Source of the DNA: SAR86 cluster bacterium
GTDB lineage: Bacteria > Pseudomonadota > Gammaproteobacteria > Magnimaribacterales > Magnimaribacteraceae
DNA length: 64,000 nt
Assembly: GCA_023703575.1 (NCBI GenBank)
Contig: CP097969.1
Span: 715,517 to 779,516, forward strand
Direction of reading: 5' to 3'
Made by a program: the position numbers and the translations under genes. Of the stretch, positions 26,834-34,501 are shown in pieces. Numbering within the stretch: the stretch's first letter is position 1; each line of letters starts with the position of its first letter. A model generated the notes under the pieces. It did no database searches, was not told the origin of the DNA, and saw only the letters and a list, made by a program, of their open reading frames with translations.

Positions 26834-28145
26834 TTTTGTAAAAGCACTTAGAAACTCTAATGTTAGAGTATCTCCAGCTGAGACCATAGATGCTGTATCA
26901 GTAATTGATTCTGTAGGTTACGAAGATAAAGAGTTGCTTAAAAGAACCTTATCAATAGTTCTATCTAAAACACCGGACGAAAAAGATAAGTTCAATGCTT
27001 GTTTCGATGATTTCTTTTCCGATGAAATAAAACAACAAGCTTCTGTTGATATGGATCAATTATCCGATATAAAAGATATAGATTCAGATTTGGCAAAAAA
27101 ACTCTTAGAGGGATCTCAAGGAGAATTGATGTTGTCCATTGCTGATGCTGCTGAGGAAGCAGAAATTAGAGAGATAAGATATTTCACTCAAAGGTCTGTC
27201 TTTACCAGACGTATCTTAGAGAAAATGGGGGTAGGGAAGCTAGAAGATGAATTGATGCAATTAGGTTCGTCTAGAGAAGATGAATTACCTTCAGATCTTG
27301 AGCAAGAACTCAGAAATCAACTTACGAATTTACGAGAAAGAGTATCTGATTATGTTCAACAGCAATTTCTTCTACATGGAGATGTATCGGGGGAACAGTT
27401 GAGAGAGCAAATATTTAAATCCATGAATATGGCTCAAATAGATAGATCTTATTTAAATGAAGTTCATTCGTTGGTCAGAAAGATGGCAAAAAAATTAGCT
27501 AACCTTCATTCTCGAAGAAAGAAAAACTTTAAAAAAGGTAAGTTGGATATCAGAAAGACAATTAGAGATAACTGGGTCAATCAAGGAATACTATTCAATC
27601 TAATCTGGGCTTATAAAAAAGTTGATAGACCTAAGATCTATGTAATTTGCGATGTAAGCGGATCTGTAGGTGCTTACGCAAGATTTATGTTGATGTTCCT
27701 TTTTAGTCTTACAGAAGTTGTATCAAAGCTAAGAGCATTCGTTTTCTCATCTAATCTTGGAGAAGTTACTAACGACTTTAAAGACGCAAAACTAGATGAG
27801 GCTATCGAAAAAGCATTGCAAAAGCATGGTGGGGGCTCAACTGATTATGGGCAAGCTTTGACTGATTTTGTGAGTTTATGTGTGGACGAAATTGATAATA
27901 AAACAACGGTCGTAATACTAGGTGATGCAAGAAATAATTTTGGTCCAGAAAAAGCCCATCTATTGAAAACTATTAAAGAGAGATCAAAACAAGTTTTCTG
28001 GTTAAATCCCGAAGGTAAATATAGATGGGATACAGGAGACTCAGTGATGACAAAATATTCAGCATATTGCACAAAAGTCTTTCAATGCGGGAACATAGAT
28101 CAACTTGAAAGAGTAGTATCAACACTTCTCAAAACCGCCATTTAG
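26814..28145 (+). CDS. VWA domain protein, CoxE-like partner of MoxR
   Basis: This 443-residue protein has a helical, charged N-terminal region (1-265) and a C-terminal von Willebrand A domain (about 270-443). The metal-binding MIDAS motif is intact: Asp280, Ser282 and Ser284 in CDVSGSVG, with a later TDYGQAL threonine loop and VVILGDARNN. No signal peptide or membrane helix is seen, so it is cytoplasmic. Together with MoxR it should form a chaperone that remodels a client enzyme. The client is not identified; the upstream aminotransferase and hydrolase are candidates only by proximity. Confidence 0.9.
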   Translation: MEKVLTDFVKALRNSNVRVSPAETIDAVSVIDSVGYEDKELLKRTLSIVLSKTPDEKDKFNACFDDFFSDEIKQQASVDMDQLSDIKDIDSDLAKKLLEGSQGELMLSIADAAEEAEIREIRYFTQRSVFTRRILEKMGVGKLEDELMQLGSSREDELPSDLEQELRNQLTNLRERVSDYVQQQFLLHGDVSGEQLREQIFKSMNMAQIDRSYLNEVHSLVRKMAKKLANLHSRRKKNFKKGKLDIRKTIRDNWVNQGILFNLIWAYKKVDRPKIYVICDVSGSVGAYARFMLMFLFSLTEVVSKLRAFVFSSNLGEVTNDFKDAKLDEAIEKALQKHGGGSTDYGQALTDFVSLCVDEIDNKTTVVILGDARNNFGPEKAHLLKTIKERSKQVFWLNPEGKYRWDTGDSVMTKYSAYCTKVFQCGNIDQLERVVSTLLKTAI

Positions 28146-28160
28146 ATATATTATTTTTTT

Positions 28161-28952
28161 ATGAAATACATTAATAAAATCTCCTTAATTCTAGTTCTAA
28201 CCCTATCTCTTATTCCTTTATCTGCTCATGATTTGAAGGGAGCAGTTGCGAGTGATGATCGTACCCCAAAAAATATGCTTCGAGATAAGTTTAGAAATCC
28301 TGTTGAGACTCTATCTTTTTTTGGTATTGAATCCGATATGACTGTTGTCGAATTGTCACCCGGAGGAGGCTGGTATACAGAAATATTAGCAAATTATATT
28401 CATTACCCTGGTACTTTGATTGCAGCACATTGGAGCAAAGATTCAGAAGTTGCGTATTTCAGAAGAGGGAGAGCAAATTTTGAAAAGAAAATCTCTGAGA
28501 ACCCGATGTATGGCAGAGTAGAGATAGTAGATTTATATTCTCCTTTAGCTGATGAAAATTCTGTAGATGCTGTGCTCACATTCAGGAATTTACATAATTG
28601 GTTAGGACCAAACATGGATAGAATTTTCGAAAACACTTTCAAAGCTTTAAAACCAGGTGGAATTTTTGGCATTGTTGAACATAGAGCTAAGCCCGGCACA
28701 CCAATGGACATGATGAAAAAGAGCGGTTATGTAACTGAAGAACATGCCTTAGAAGTAGCAAAAAAACATGGTTTTGAGTTGGTTGCGACATCAGAAGTCA
28801 ATGCAAACCCAAAAGATACTGCCAATCATCCAAAGGGCGTCTGGACTCTTCCTCCTAATTACAGATTAAAAGATCAAGATAGAGACAAATATACTGAAAT
28901 AGGGGAGAGTGACCGTATGACACTCTTACTTAAAAAGCCTACTCAATCTTAA
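28161..28952 (+). CDS. Exported class I methyltransferase-like protein
   Basis: A 263-residue protein with a Rossmann methyltransferase fold: motif I VVELSPGGGWYT (62-73), an acidic motif II region (IVDLYSPL), motif IV LTFRNLHNWLG and LKPGGIFGIVEHR. Residues 1-22 look like a cleavable signal peptide (SLILVLTLSLIPLSA), which would send it to the periplasm, where S-adenosylmethionine is not expected. This group of predicted methyltransferases often has such leaders. The substrate is unknown. It follows the VWA gene by 15 bases and converges on a small hypothetical gene, with a 14-base overlap. Confidence 0.83.
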   Translation: MKYINKISLILVLTLSLIPLSAHDLKGAVASDDRTPKNMLRDKFRNPVETLSFFGIESDMTVVELSPGGGWYTEILANYIHYPGTLIAAHWSKDSEVAYFRRGRANFEKKISENPMYGRVEIVDLYSPLADENSVDAVLTFRNLHNWLGPNMDRIFENTFKALKPGGIFGIVEHRAKPGTPMDMMKKSGYVTEEHALEVAKKHGFELVATSEVNANPKDTANHPKGVWTLPPNYRLKDQDRDKYTEIGESDRMTLLLKKPTQS

Positions 28953-29277
28953 AAAAATTGACTATGTTGTTCTTATGTTCGCTGGTGCCGAGTATTTTAA
29001 ATTTGTGATCAAGACCAAATAATTCTACATCCTGAAAAGACATTTCTTTGGAGGTGAGAATTTCTGGGATGGTTAATAGAACTATATAGTCATTTTTTAA
29101 GATACTTTTATCTTTAAGAAATAAGAGATCCTTTTCAAGGATATCGCAAATTTCCAATGAATCCTCTTTAAGCAGTTGTTTATGTACTTCAAAACCATTA
29201 AGGCTTTGAATAACAAAGTGTACTCTTTTATGAACAGATAATTTTTTTAATTGATCAACGATGGAGTTTAGGCTCAT
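28939..29277 (-). CDS. Hypothetical 112-residue protein
   Basis: I do not recognise this family. The product is charged and helix-rich (MSLNSIVDQLKKLSVHKRVHF), has no signal peptide, no membrane segment and no cysteine motif, and ends with a beta-like stretch. Its 3' end overlaps the methyltransferase gene by 14 bases. Codon use resembles its neighbours and no alternative long frame exists on the other strand, which supports a real gene. Confidence 0.6.
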   Translation of the reverse strand: MSLNSIVDQLKKLSVHKRVHFVIQSLNGFEVHKQLLKEDSLEICDILEKDLLFLKDKSILKNDYIVLLTIPEILTSKEMSFQDVELFGLDHKFKILGTSEHKNNIVNFFKIE

Positions 29278-29331
29278 GATGGATAAGTATAATGTTTTTA
29301 TAAATGACTTATTAAAAATTACCGCACAAAA

Positions 29332-29356
29332 AAAAGGAGGGTTAAACCCTCCTTTT
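29332..29356 (-). terminator. Strong terminator after the small heat-shock gene
   Basis: On the minus strand a perfect 10-bp stem (AAAAGGAGGG with CCCTCCTTTT) closes a 5-base loop and is followed by a run of at least eight T in total, 6 bases after the hsp20 stop. It is a textbook intrinsic terminator, and the A-tract may let it work on the other strand as well. Confidence 0.9.
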
Positions 29357-29361
29357 CTCTA

Positions 29362-29811
29362 TTAACCTAAAAGTTTACTTTTGGAAGTAAAATCAATTTT
29401 TCTTGGTTTCTTTTCATCAGGTATGACTCTTTCAATTCCTATGTAGAGCATACCATTACTCAAAGCTGCTCCTTTGATGATCATATCATCAGAGAGTACA
29501 AAGGTTTTTGTAAAATCCCTGGCTGCTAGCCCTTGATGAACTAGTCCTTCAGAAGCATCTTTCGCTTTAGATCCTTTGATTGTTAGATTTTCACCTGCTG
29601 CCTCTATATCGATTTCTTTTTCTTCGAAACCGGCAAGAGCAAGTTCAATGGTGTATTTATCTTCGCTCACCTTCCTTATGTTGTAGGGTGGATAGTTTGA
29701 AGATTGTTGTTTGGAATTTGCTAGAAGCGATAAAGTATCGAAAGTTCTATCAAATCCTATTGTGAATGGAGATATATCTCTCCATAGTAGGTCAAATGTA
29801 TTATTTATCAT
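29362..29811 (-). CDS. ibpA: Small heat-shock protein, Hsp20/IbpA family
   Basis: This ATP-independent chaperone holds unfolded proteins for later refolding by DnaK/ClpB. The 149-residue product has an N-terminal arm, an alpha-crystallin domain (about 40-130; YNIRKVSEDKYTIELALAGF and LAARDFTKTFVLSDDM are typical of the IbpA group) and a C-terminal tail. The usual IxI tail motif appears as I-D-F (RKIDF). The ribosome site AAAGGAG lies 6 bases before the start. The gene has a near-consensus sigma-32 promoter, a structured leader and its own terminator, so it is a single-gene heat-shock unit. Confidence 0.95.
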   Translation of the reverse strand: MINNTFDLLWRDISPFTIGFDRTFDTLSLLANSKQQSSNYPPYNIRKVSEDKYTIELALAGFEEKEIDIEAAGENLTIKGSKAKDASEGLVHQGLAARDFTKTFVLSDDMIIKGAALSNGMLYIGIERVIPDEKKPRKIDFTSKSKLLG

Positions 29812-29829
29812 TTTTTTCTCCTTTATTAA

Positions 29830-29871
29830 GCAAGTTATTAAATAATTTACGTAAGCCCCTAAGGCACTTAC
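29830..29871 (-). promoter_or_regulatory. Structured 5' leader of hsp20 (possible RNA thermometer)
   Basis: The minus-strand leader of about 60 bases holds two adjacent stem-loops, each 21 bases with one mismatch: 29851-29871 (GTAAG outer stem with CTTAC) and 29830-29850 (TTAT with ATAA around a TTA loop, plus an outer stem ending CTTGC). The CTTGCT element lies just upstream of the AAAGGAG ribosome site at 29818-29824, like the UYGCU anti-Shine-Dalgarno element of ROSE thermometers that control hsp20/ibpA genes. The structure is by eye only. Confidence 0.45.
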
Positions 29872-29877
29872 ACTACT

Positions 29878-29906
29878 TATATGGGGTTTATTTTTAATTA
29901 ATCAAG
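29878..29906 (-). promoter_or_regulatory. Sigma-32 heat-shock promoter for hsp20
   Basis: On the minus strand CTTGAT (+ strand 29901-29906) and CCCCATATA (29878-29886) are separated by 14 bases. The sigma-32 consensus is CTTGAA, 13-14 bases, CCCCATNTA, so only one base differs. The start of transcription would be near 29871. The -35 element overlaps the ribosome site of the divergent reductase gene. Confidence 0.8.
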
Positions 29907-29913
29907 GAGAAGT

Positions 29914-30705
29914 ATGAAAAATTTATTTTCTATAGAAGGCAAAGTAGCTCTTGTAACTGGTGGCTCAAGAGGAATAGGTGAAATGATAGCAGCTGGTTTT
30001 TTGGCTAATGGAGCTAAAGTCTATATCAGCTCTAGAAAAGCGGAAGTGTGTGACGCTACAGCTAAAAGGCTTCAAGATGAATATGGCGGAGAATGTATTT
30101 CTCTCCCGGGAGATTTATCAAATTTAGAAGGGATCAGTGCACTTAGAGATATGCTACCAACAGATGAGGCACTAGATATTTTAGTTAATAATGCTGGTGC
30201 ATCATGGGGAGAACCGATTGATGAATATTCTGAAAAGGGATGGGATAAAGTGATGGATACTAATGTGAAAGGTGTTTTCTTCTTAACTCAACAATTATTG
30301 CCTAAGCTAAGAGAATCAGGCAACGCAGAAGATCCTGCCAGAGTTATAAATATTGGAAGTATAGATGGAATCAAAACAGGTACTTTTGATGCATTCTCTT
30401 ATGGACCCTCCAAAGCAGCATTGCACCATTTAACACGAGTTTTAGCAGCATCTCTTATTAAAGAAAATATTATTGTAAATGCTATTGCACCAGGACCTTT
30501 CCCGACATGGATGTTGAGTACTGGAGTTGGTGGAGGTGGTGACCTTGATATTAATTGGTCTGAAGTTGGAAATGCCAATCCTAGAGGTAGAGTTGGAACC
30601 CCAGAAGACATTGCAGGTTTAGCTATATTTCTATGTTCAAGAGCAGGTGCATATACAGTAGGCGAAACAATTACTTGTGATGGAGGTGCTGTAGCTAGTT
30701 CTTAA
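29914..30705 (+). CDS. Short-chain dehydrogenase/reductase, RhlG/FabG-like
   Basis: This 263-residue NAD(P)H-dependent oxidoreductase has the nucleotide motif TGGSRGIG (15-22), an NNAG motif, and the catalytic Tyr163/Lys167 pair in YGPSK with a Ser in NIGSIDG. NAIAPGPFPT and the C-terminal GETITCDGG are typical. The substrate is probably a 3-oxoacyl or related ketone, but this cannot be fixed from sequence. AAGGAG at 29904-29909 sets the start and overlaps the hsp20 -35 element on the opposite strand. It is a second FabG-like protein, alongside the genuine fabG at 58735. Confidence 0.9.
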   Translation: MKNLFSIEGKVALVTGGSRGIGEMIAAGFLANGAKVYISSRKAEVCDATAKRLQDEYGGECISLPGDLSNLEGISALRDMLPTDEALDILVNNAGASWGEPIDEYSEKGWDKVMDTNVKGVFFLTQQLLPKLRESGNAEDPARVINIGSIDGIKTGTFDAFSYGPSKAALHHLTRVLAASLIKENIIVNAIAPGPFPTWMLSTGVGGGGDLDINWSEVGNANPRGRVGTPEDIAGLAIFLCSRAGAYTVGETITCDGGAVASS

Positions 30706-30729
30706 AGTTCTACCACACAATTTAAACTA

Positions 30730-31473
30730 GTGTTGATTTATGACCCTGTATTTTATGCAGTTTCAATACCTGCGGTTCTTTTATATGGAATTGCCAAAGG
30801 TGGCTTCGCAGGTCCATTGGCTATTTTGGGCGTACCCTTAATGTCATTAGTTATTTCGCCTTTACAAGCAGCTGCAATATTACTACCAATACTATGTGTT
30901 CAAGATATGATCAGCATTTATAGTTATCGTAAAAGTTTTCATTTAAAGAACTTATTTATTTTATTACCAGCAGCTATTGTAGGGATAGTGTTTGGTTATT
31001 TATGGTTCAGCTTACTATCAGAAGACAATATCAGAATATTTTTAGGTCTTCTCGCAATTATTTTTTCGCTTAATTATTTCTTTTTTTCTAAAGATTCAAA
31101 AATGACTAACGTGTCAGTCACAAAAGGATCTTTTTGGGGAACAATTTCTGGATTTACGAGCTTTGGTATTCATGCTGGAGGATTGCCATTTAACATTTAT
31201 ATGCTTCCGCAGAAACTAGATCATAGAGTTTATGTAGGTACTGCGGCTATTTTTTTCGGCTTAGTCAATTTGATAAAACTTTATCCATACTATTTGTTAG
31301 ACCAATTAAGGATTGAAAATATAACGACTGCATTATTTTTATTACCTTTTGCTCCCATAGGGTTCTATATAGGCTTCAAATTAACTCATAAATTGGATGG
31401 AGATAAATTTTATGGAATTACTTATTTTTGTTTATTGATAATAGGCTTAAAATTATTGAGTGACGGAATATAA
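30730..31473 (+). CDS. TSUP family permease (TauE/SafE-like)
   Basis: A 247-residue inner-membrane protein with about eight hydrophobic helices in two repeated halves, and family motifs GIAKGGFAGP and PLMSLVISPLQAAAILLPIL in the first half. Members move sulfite, sulfonates or other small anions. The start is GTG at 30730 (TTG at 30733 is possible). It leads directly into the oxidoreductase gene, whose ATG begins at the base after its stop. The substrate is not determined. Confidence 0.87.
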   Translation: MLIYDPVFYAVSIPAVLLYGIAKGGFAGPLAILGVPLMSLVISPLQAAAILLPILCVQDMISIYSYRKSFHLKNLFILLPAAIVGIVFGYLWFSLLSEDNIRIFLGLLAIIFSLNYFFFSKDSKMTNVSVTKGSFWGTISGFTSFGIHAGGLPFNIYMLPQKLDHRVYVGTAAIFFGLVNLIKLYPYYLLDQLRIENITTALFLLPFAPIGFYIGFKLTHKLDGDKFYGITYFCLLIIGLKLLSDGI

Positions 31474-32511
31474 ATGTACGCAATAACTTTACGAGAATAT
31501 GGAGATGAAACTAAGTTAAAGTTAGAAGATGACTTAACAGTGTCTGAACCAAAACCAAACCAGATCTTAGTTAAAGTTTCTGCGTCTTCTGTTAATCCCC
31601 TAGATCTAATGAAGAGAGAAGGTTATGGAAGATCTATATTTGAGAAGCAAAGAAAACATATTTTTCCTTGGATAATAGGATCAGATTTCTCAGGCATAGT
31701 TGCTGAAATTGGATCAAATATTTCTCAATTTAAAATAGGAGATGAGGTTTGGGGTTGCAGCTCTAATGCAAACTCTGGCACTCATGCTGAATTTGTGTGT
31801 ATTGATGTAGATGAAATAACTCATAAACCAAGCAGTTTAGACCACTTGCAAGCAGCATCTTTACCTTATGTAGCACAAACTACTTGGTCGGCAATTATTA
31901 GATGGGCAGGACTTCGACCTCAGGATTTAGCAGGAAAGAAAGTCTTCATACAAGGTGGTGCAGGGGGTGTGGGGTGTTTCTCCATACAGTTATTTAAAAG
32001 TATGGGTTGCGAGATAGCTACAACCTGTAGTGAAAAAAATGTGGAACTGGTGAAATCTTTAGGTGCAGATCATGTGGTTGATTACAACACATCAGATTTT
32101 GAAGAGATGTTGAATGATTATGATATTGCCTATGATCTTCTGGGAGATCATGTATCAGATCATGCAGTAGAAAAATGCTGTTCTATCCTAAAGAAAACTT
32201 CAGACTCACATTACATAACACTAACCCATCCATTGGTAAGTACTATGGATGCTAAAGGCATTCTTCTCGGTGCTCCTCATGCTTTGTATTTAAGACAAAT
32301 GCAGAAAAGAAAATTTCGCCCAATTAATATTCATTGGTCTATATATAGACCAAGTTTATCTGGTTTAGAGCAACTGACAGAATTAGTTCAGGATGGAACA
32401 ATAAAGCCCATTATAGATTCAGTTTTTAGAATAGAGGATATAGGACAAGCCCATAGAAAAGCAGCAACTGGACACGTTAGCGGCAAAATAATTATTGAAC
32501 ATAAAAGATGA
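31474..32511 (+). CDS. Zinc-independent quinone oxidoreductase / medium-chain dehydrogenase
   Basis: A 345-residue MDR-superfamily enzyme of the RTN4IP1/quinone-reductase type. The N-terminal GroES-like domain has SSVNPLDLMKREG, GSDFSGIVAEIG and GDEVWG; the Rossmann domain has IQGGAGGVGCFSIQL with the NADPH loop. The zinc-binding residues of classical alcohol dehydrogenases are absent. It probably reduces quinones or enones with NADPH. It follows the permease with no gap, and its TGA overlaps the pdxJ ATG (ATGA). Confidence 0.9.
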   Translation: MYAITLREYGDETKLKLEDDLTVSEPKPNQILVKVSASSVNPLDLMKREGYGRSIFEKQRKHIFPWIIGSDFSGIVAEIGSNISQFKIGDEVWGCSSNANSGTHAEFVCIDVDEITHKPSSLDHLQAASLPYVAQTTWSAIIRWAGLRPQDLAGKKVFIQGGAGGVGCFSIQLFKSMGCEIATTCSEKNVELVKSLGADHVVDYNTSDFEEMLNDYDIAYDLLGDHVSDHAVEKCCSILKKTSDSHYITLTHPLVSTMDAKGILLGAPHALYLRQMQKRKFRPINIHWSIYRPSLSGLEQLTELVQDGTIKPIIDSVFRIEDIGQAHRKAATGHVSGKIIIEHKR

Positions 32512-33242
32512 CAAATTTAAGTGTTAATGTAAATAAAATTGCATGGTTAAGAAATGCTAGAGGCGAAGGCAGACCTGATATCATTGAATTATCAAAAATC
32601 TTAATTAATTGCGGAATTCAAGGGTTAACTGTTCATCCAAGACCTGATTTGAGGCATATAACTCCAGATGATGTTTATGATATTTCTTCACTTTGTAAAG
32701 AATCAAATGTTGAATTTAACATTGAGGGAAATCCATATTCAGAGCCTACAGAAATTTATCCTGGTTTTGTTAATTTAGTCAAAGAAATTGAACCTGATCA
32801 ATGTACATTAGTGCCAGATTCTCCTGAACAGATTACTTCTGATCATGGATGGCAAATTAAAGATAATGATCTTGAAAATATTAAAGAAATAGTCAATACA
32901 CTTAAAACTACTAAAACTAGAATAAGTTTCTTTGTTGACCCAGATACATTTCACATAGATCAGATAAAATTAACTGGCGCTGATAGGATTGAGCTTTATA
33001 CCGGTCCATATGCTGTTAACCCAACTCTCGAGGTAGTCTCTCAATATGAAGAGGCCTTTAATCATGCTAAGGATATTGGGTTAGGCGTAAATGCAGGTCA
33101 TGATCTAGACCTAAATAACTTACAATTATTTTTATCAAAAGTACCTGCTGACGAAGTATCGATAGGCCATGCATTGATTTCAGATGCTCTTATCAATGGG
33201 CTAGAAGTTGTAACTAAGCAATACCTTGATTTATGTAAATAA
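32508..33242 (+). CDS. pdxJ: Pyridoxine 5'-phosphate synthase
   Basis: PdxJ condenses 1-deoxyxylulose 5-phosphate with 3-amino-2-oxopropyl phosphate, the last ring-forming step of the DXP-dependent vitamin B6 route. The 244-residue TIM barrel shows SVNVNKIAWLRNARG, GLTVHPRPDLRHI, NIEGNPY, CTLVPD, DRIELYTGPYA and GHDLDLNN, matching the conserved phosphate- and substrate-binding loops. E. coli PdxJ is 243 residues. It overlaps the oxidoreductase gene by 4 bases. PLP made by this route would serve the aminotransferase and MetY enzymes nearby. Confidence 0.96.
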   Translation: MTNLSVNVNKIAWLRNARGEGRPDIIELSKILINCGIQGLTVHPRPDLRHITPDDVYDISSLCKESNVEFNIEGNPYSEPTEIYPGFVNLVKEIEPDQCTLVPDSPEQITSDHGWQIKDNDLENIKEIVNTLKTTKTRISFFVDPDTFHIDQIKLTGADRIELYTGPYAVNPTLEVVSQYEEAFNHAKDIGLGVNAGHDLDLNNLQLFLSKVPADEVSIGHALISDALINGLEVVTKQYLDLCK

Positions 33243-33256
33243 TGTAAAATAGGTTA

Positions 33257-33577
33257 ATGACTATAATTGAAGAATTAGAAAACCAAGTTAAGGAGAACCC
33301 GATACTCTTATACATGAAAGGTTCACCAGAAGCTCCTCAATGTGGGTTTTCATCAAAAGCTTCGCAGATTTTAATATCATGTGGAAAACCTTTTTCATTT
33401 GTGGATATTCTTTCAAATCCAGAAATACGAGCAAATTTACCGCAATTTTCAAACTGGCCGACATTTCCTCAACTCTTTGTGAATGGAGAGTTAATTGGAG
33501 GCTGTGATATTATTTCTGAGTTGCATGAAGCAGGTGAGCTCCAAGCAATAATTGATTCTGTTGAACAACAGGATTAA
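33257..33577 (+). CDS. grxD: Monothiol CGFS glutaredoxin (Grx4 type)
   Basis: A 106-residue monothiol glutaredoxin involved in iron-sulfur cluster transfer. The active site CGFS starts at Cys29, and the glutathione-binding WPTFPQLFVNGELIGGCDI is intact. The single-domain length is the same as E. coli GrxD (115). It lies 14 bases after pdxJ and converges with the homocysteine methyltransferase gene across a 4-base gap. Confidence 0.96.
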   Translation: MTIIEELENQVKENPILLYMKGSPEAPQCGFSSKASQILISCGKPFSFVDILSNPEIRANLPQFSNWPTFPQLFVNGELIGGCDIISELHEAGELQAIIDSVEQQD

Positions 33578-33581
33578 TTTT

Positions 33582-34484
33582 TTACTTCTGTTTTAACCTT
33601 TCTGTCATCTCCTCTATATGAGATGGTCTGGTGCGACAGCACCCGGCAAGTATTGTGGCACCTTCATCTATCCATTTGGAAACTTCGTCAGTATAAGTTT
33701 TCTCATCAATAACCGATGCTGAGGACCAATGATCATTTTCAGCACTTATGTTTGACGAATCATTTTGAATTGCCTCTATCATCTCTGAATTAGCAAATCC
33801 TCCAATAGGTTTGTCAGTGAGTTTCTTCAGTTCTTTTAATGATTCAGTGACGAGATTAGCACCACAACAATTAATCAAATAAGCATCGCAAGCTAAATCT
33901 GGAACTGCTTCAAAGGCTTCAACTATTGTTTCGCCACTAGGCAACATATTTAGTCTGTTACCATGTAAAGTCCAACTTAACCATTTTTTAGCTTTAGAAT
34001 TTTGAATTGACGAGAGCGCAACTCTACCTTCATCACTATTAGCCATTGTTTCGCATAGCATTATATCTACTTGTCCTTCTAAGATCTCAGCCAGCTCTCC
34101 ATATTGATCAGCCATTTTCGACGTCTCTTGAATAAGGTCAGCTCTATAACTAGTCTCCAGAGGAGGCAATGAAGCGGCAACCATTATATTCTTACCCGAC
34201 TCTTTGATGGCATCTTTAGCAAGAGAAATTGAAAGTAGTGTTAATTCCTCAAGTTGATCTGACATTCCTGCACGTTCTAAGATTGGTTGAGTCACTGCAT
34301 AATTATTAACAGTGATATATTCAGCTCCTGCTTCAATATAATCTAAATGTATTTGTTTTATAACTTCTGGGTTATCAATAAGAGCTAAAGCAGACCAGAT
34401 TGACTCAACATGAGAAGGTACTTCGACTCCTCTGAATCTTAATTCAGAGCCCATTCCTCCATCACCTATGATTAGATTCTTCAA
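33582..34484 (-). CDS. Homocysteine S-methyltransferase family protein
   Basis: A 300-residue zinc-dependent methyltransferase that makes methionine from homocysteine using a methyl donor such as S-methylmethionine, betaine or dimethylsulfoniopropionate-derived compounds. The zinc ligands are visible: NCCG at 205-208 and the C-terminal GCC (Cys282/283). The N-terminal GDGGMGSELRFRG matches the family. It is downstream of an alpha/beta hydrolase (17-base gap) and a MetY-like enzyme on the same strand, giving a methionine-synthesis set. The donor is not determined. Confidence 0.92.
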   Translation of the reverse strand: MKNLIIGDGGMGSELRFRGVEVPSHVESIWSALALIDNPEVIKQIHLDYIEAGAEYITVNNYAVTQPILERAGMSDQLEELTLLSISLAKDAIKESGKNIMVAASLPPLETSYRADLIQETSKMADQYGELAEILEGQVDIMLCETMANSDEGRVALSSIQNSKAKKWLSWTLHGNRLNMLPSGETIVEAFEAVPDLACDAYLINCCGANLVTESLKELKKLTDKPIGGFANSEMIEAIQNDSSNISAENDHWSSASVIDEKTYTDEVSKWIDEGATILAGCCRTRPSHIEEMTERLKQK

Positions 34485-34501
34485 GTAGTTCCCCTAAAGT
34501 G

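Noticed and set aside
28403-28711. 102-codon minus-strand frame inside the methyltransferase gene
   Set aside because: The plus-strand protein has clear motifs through the same region.
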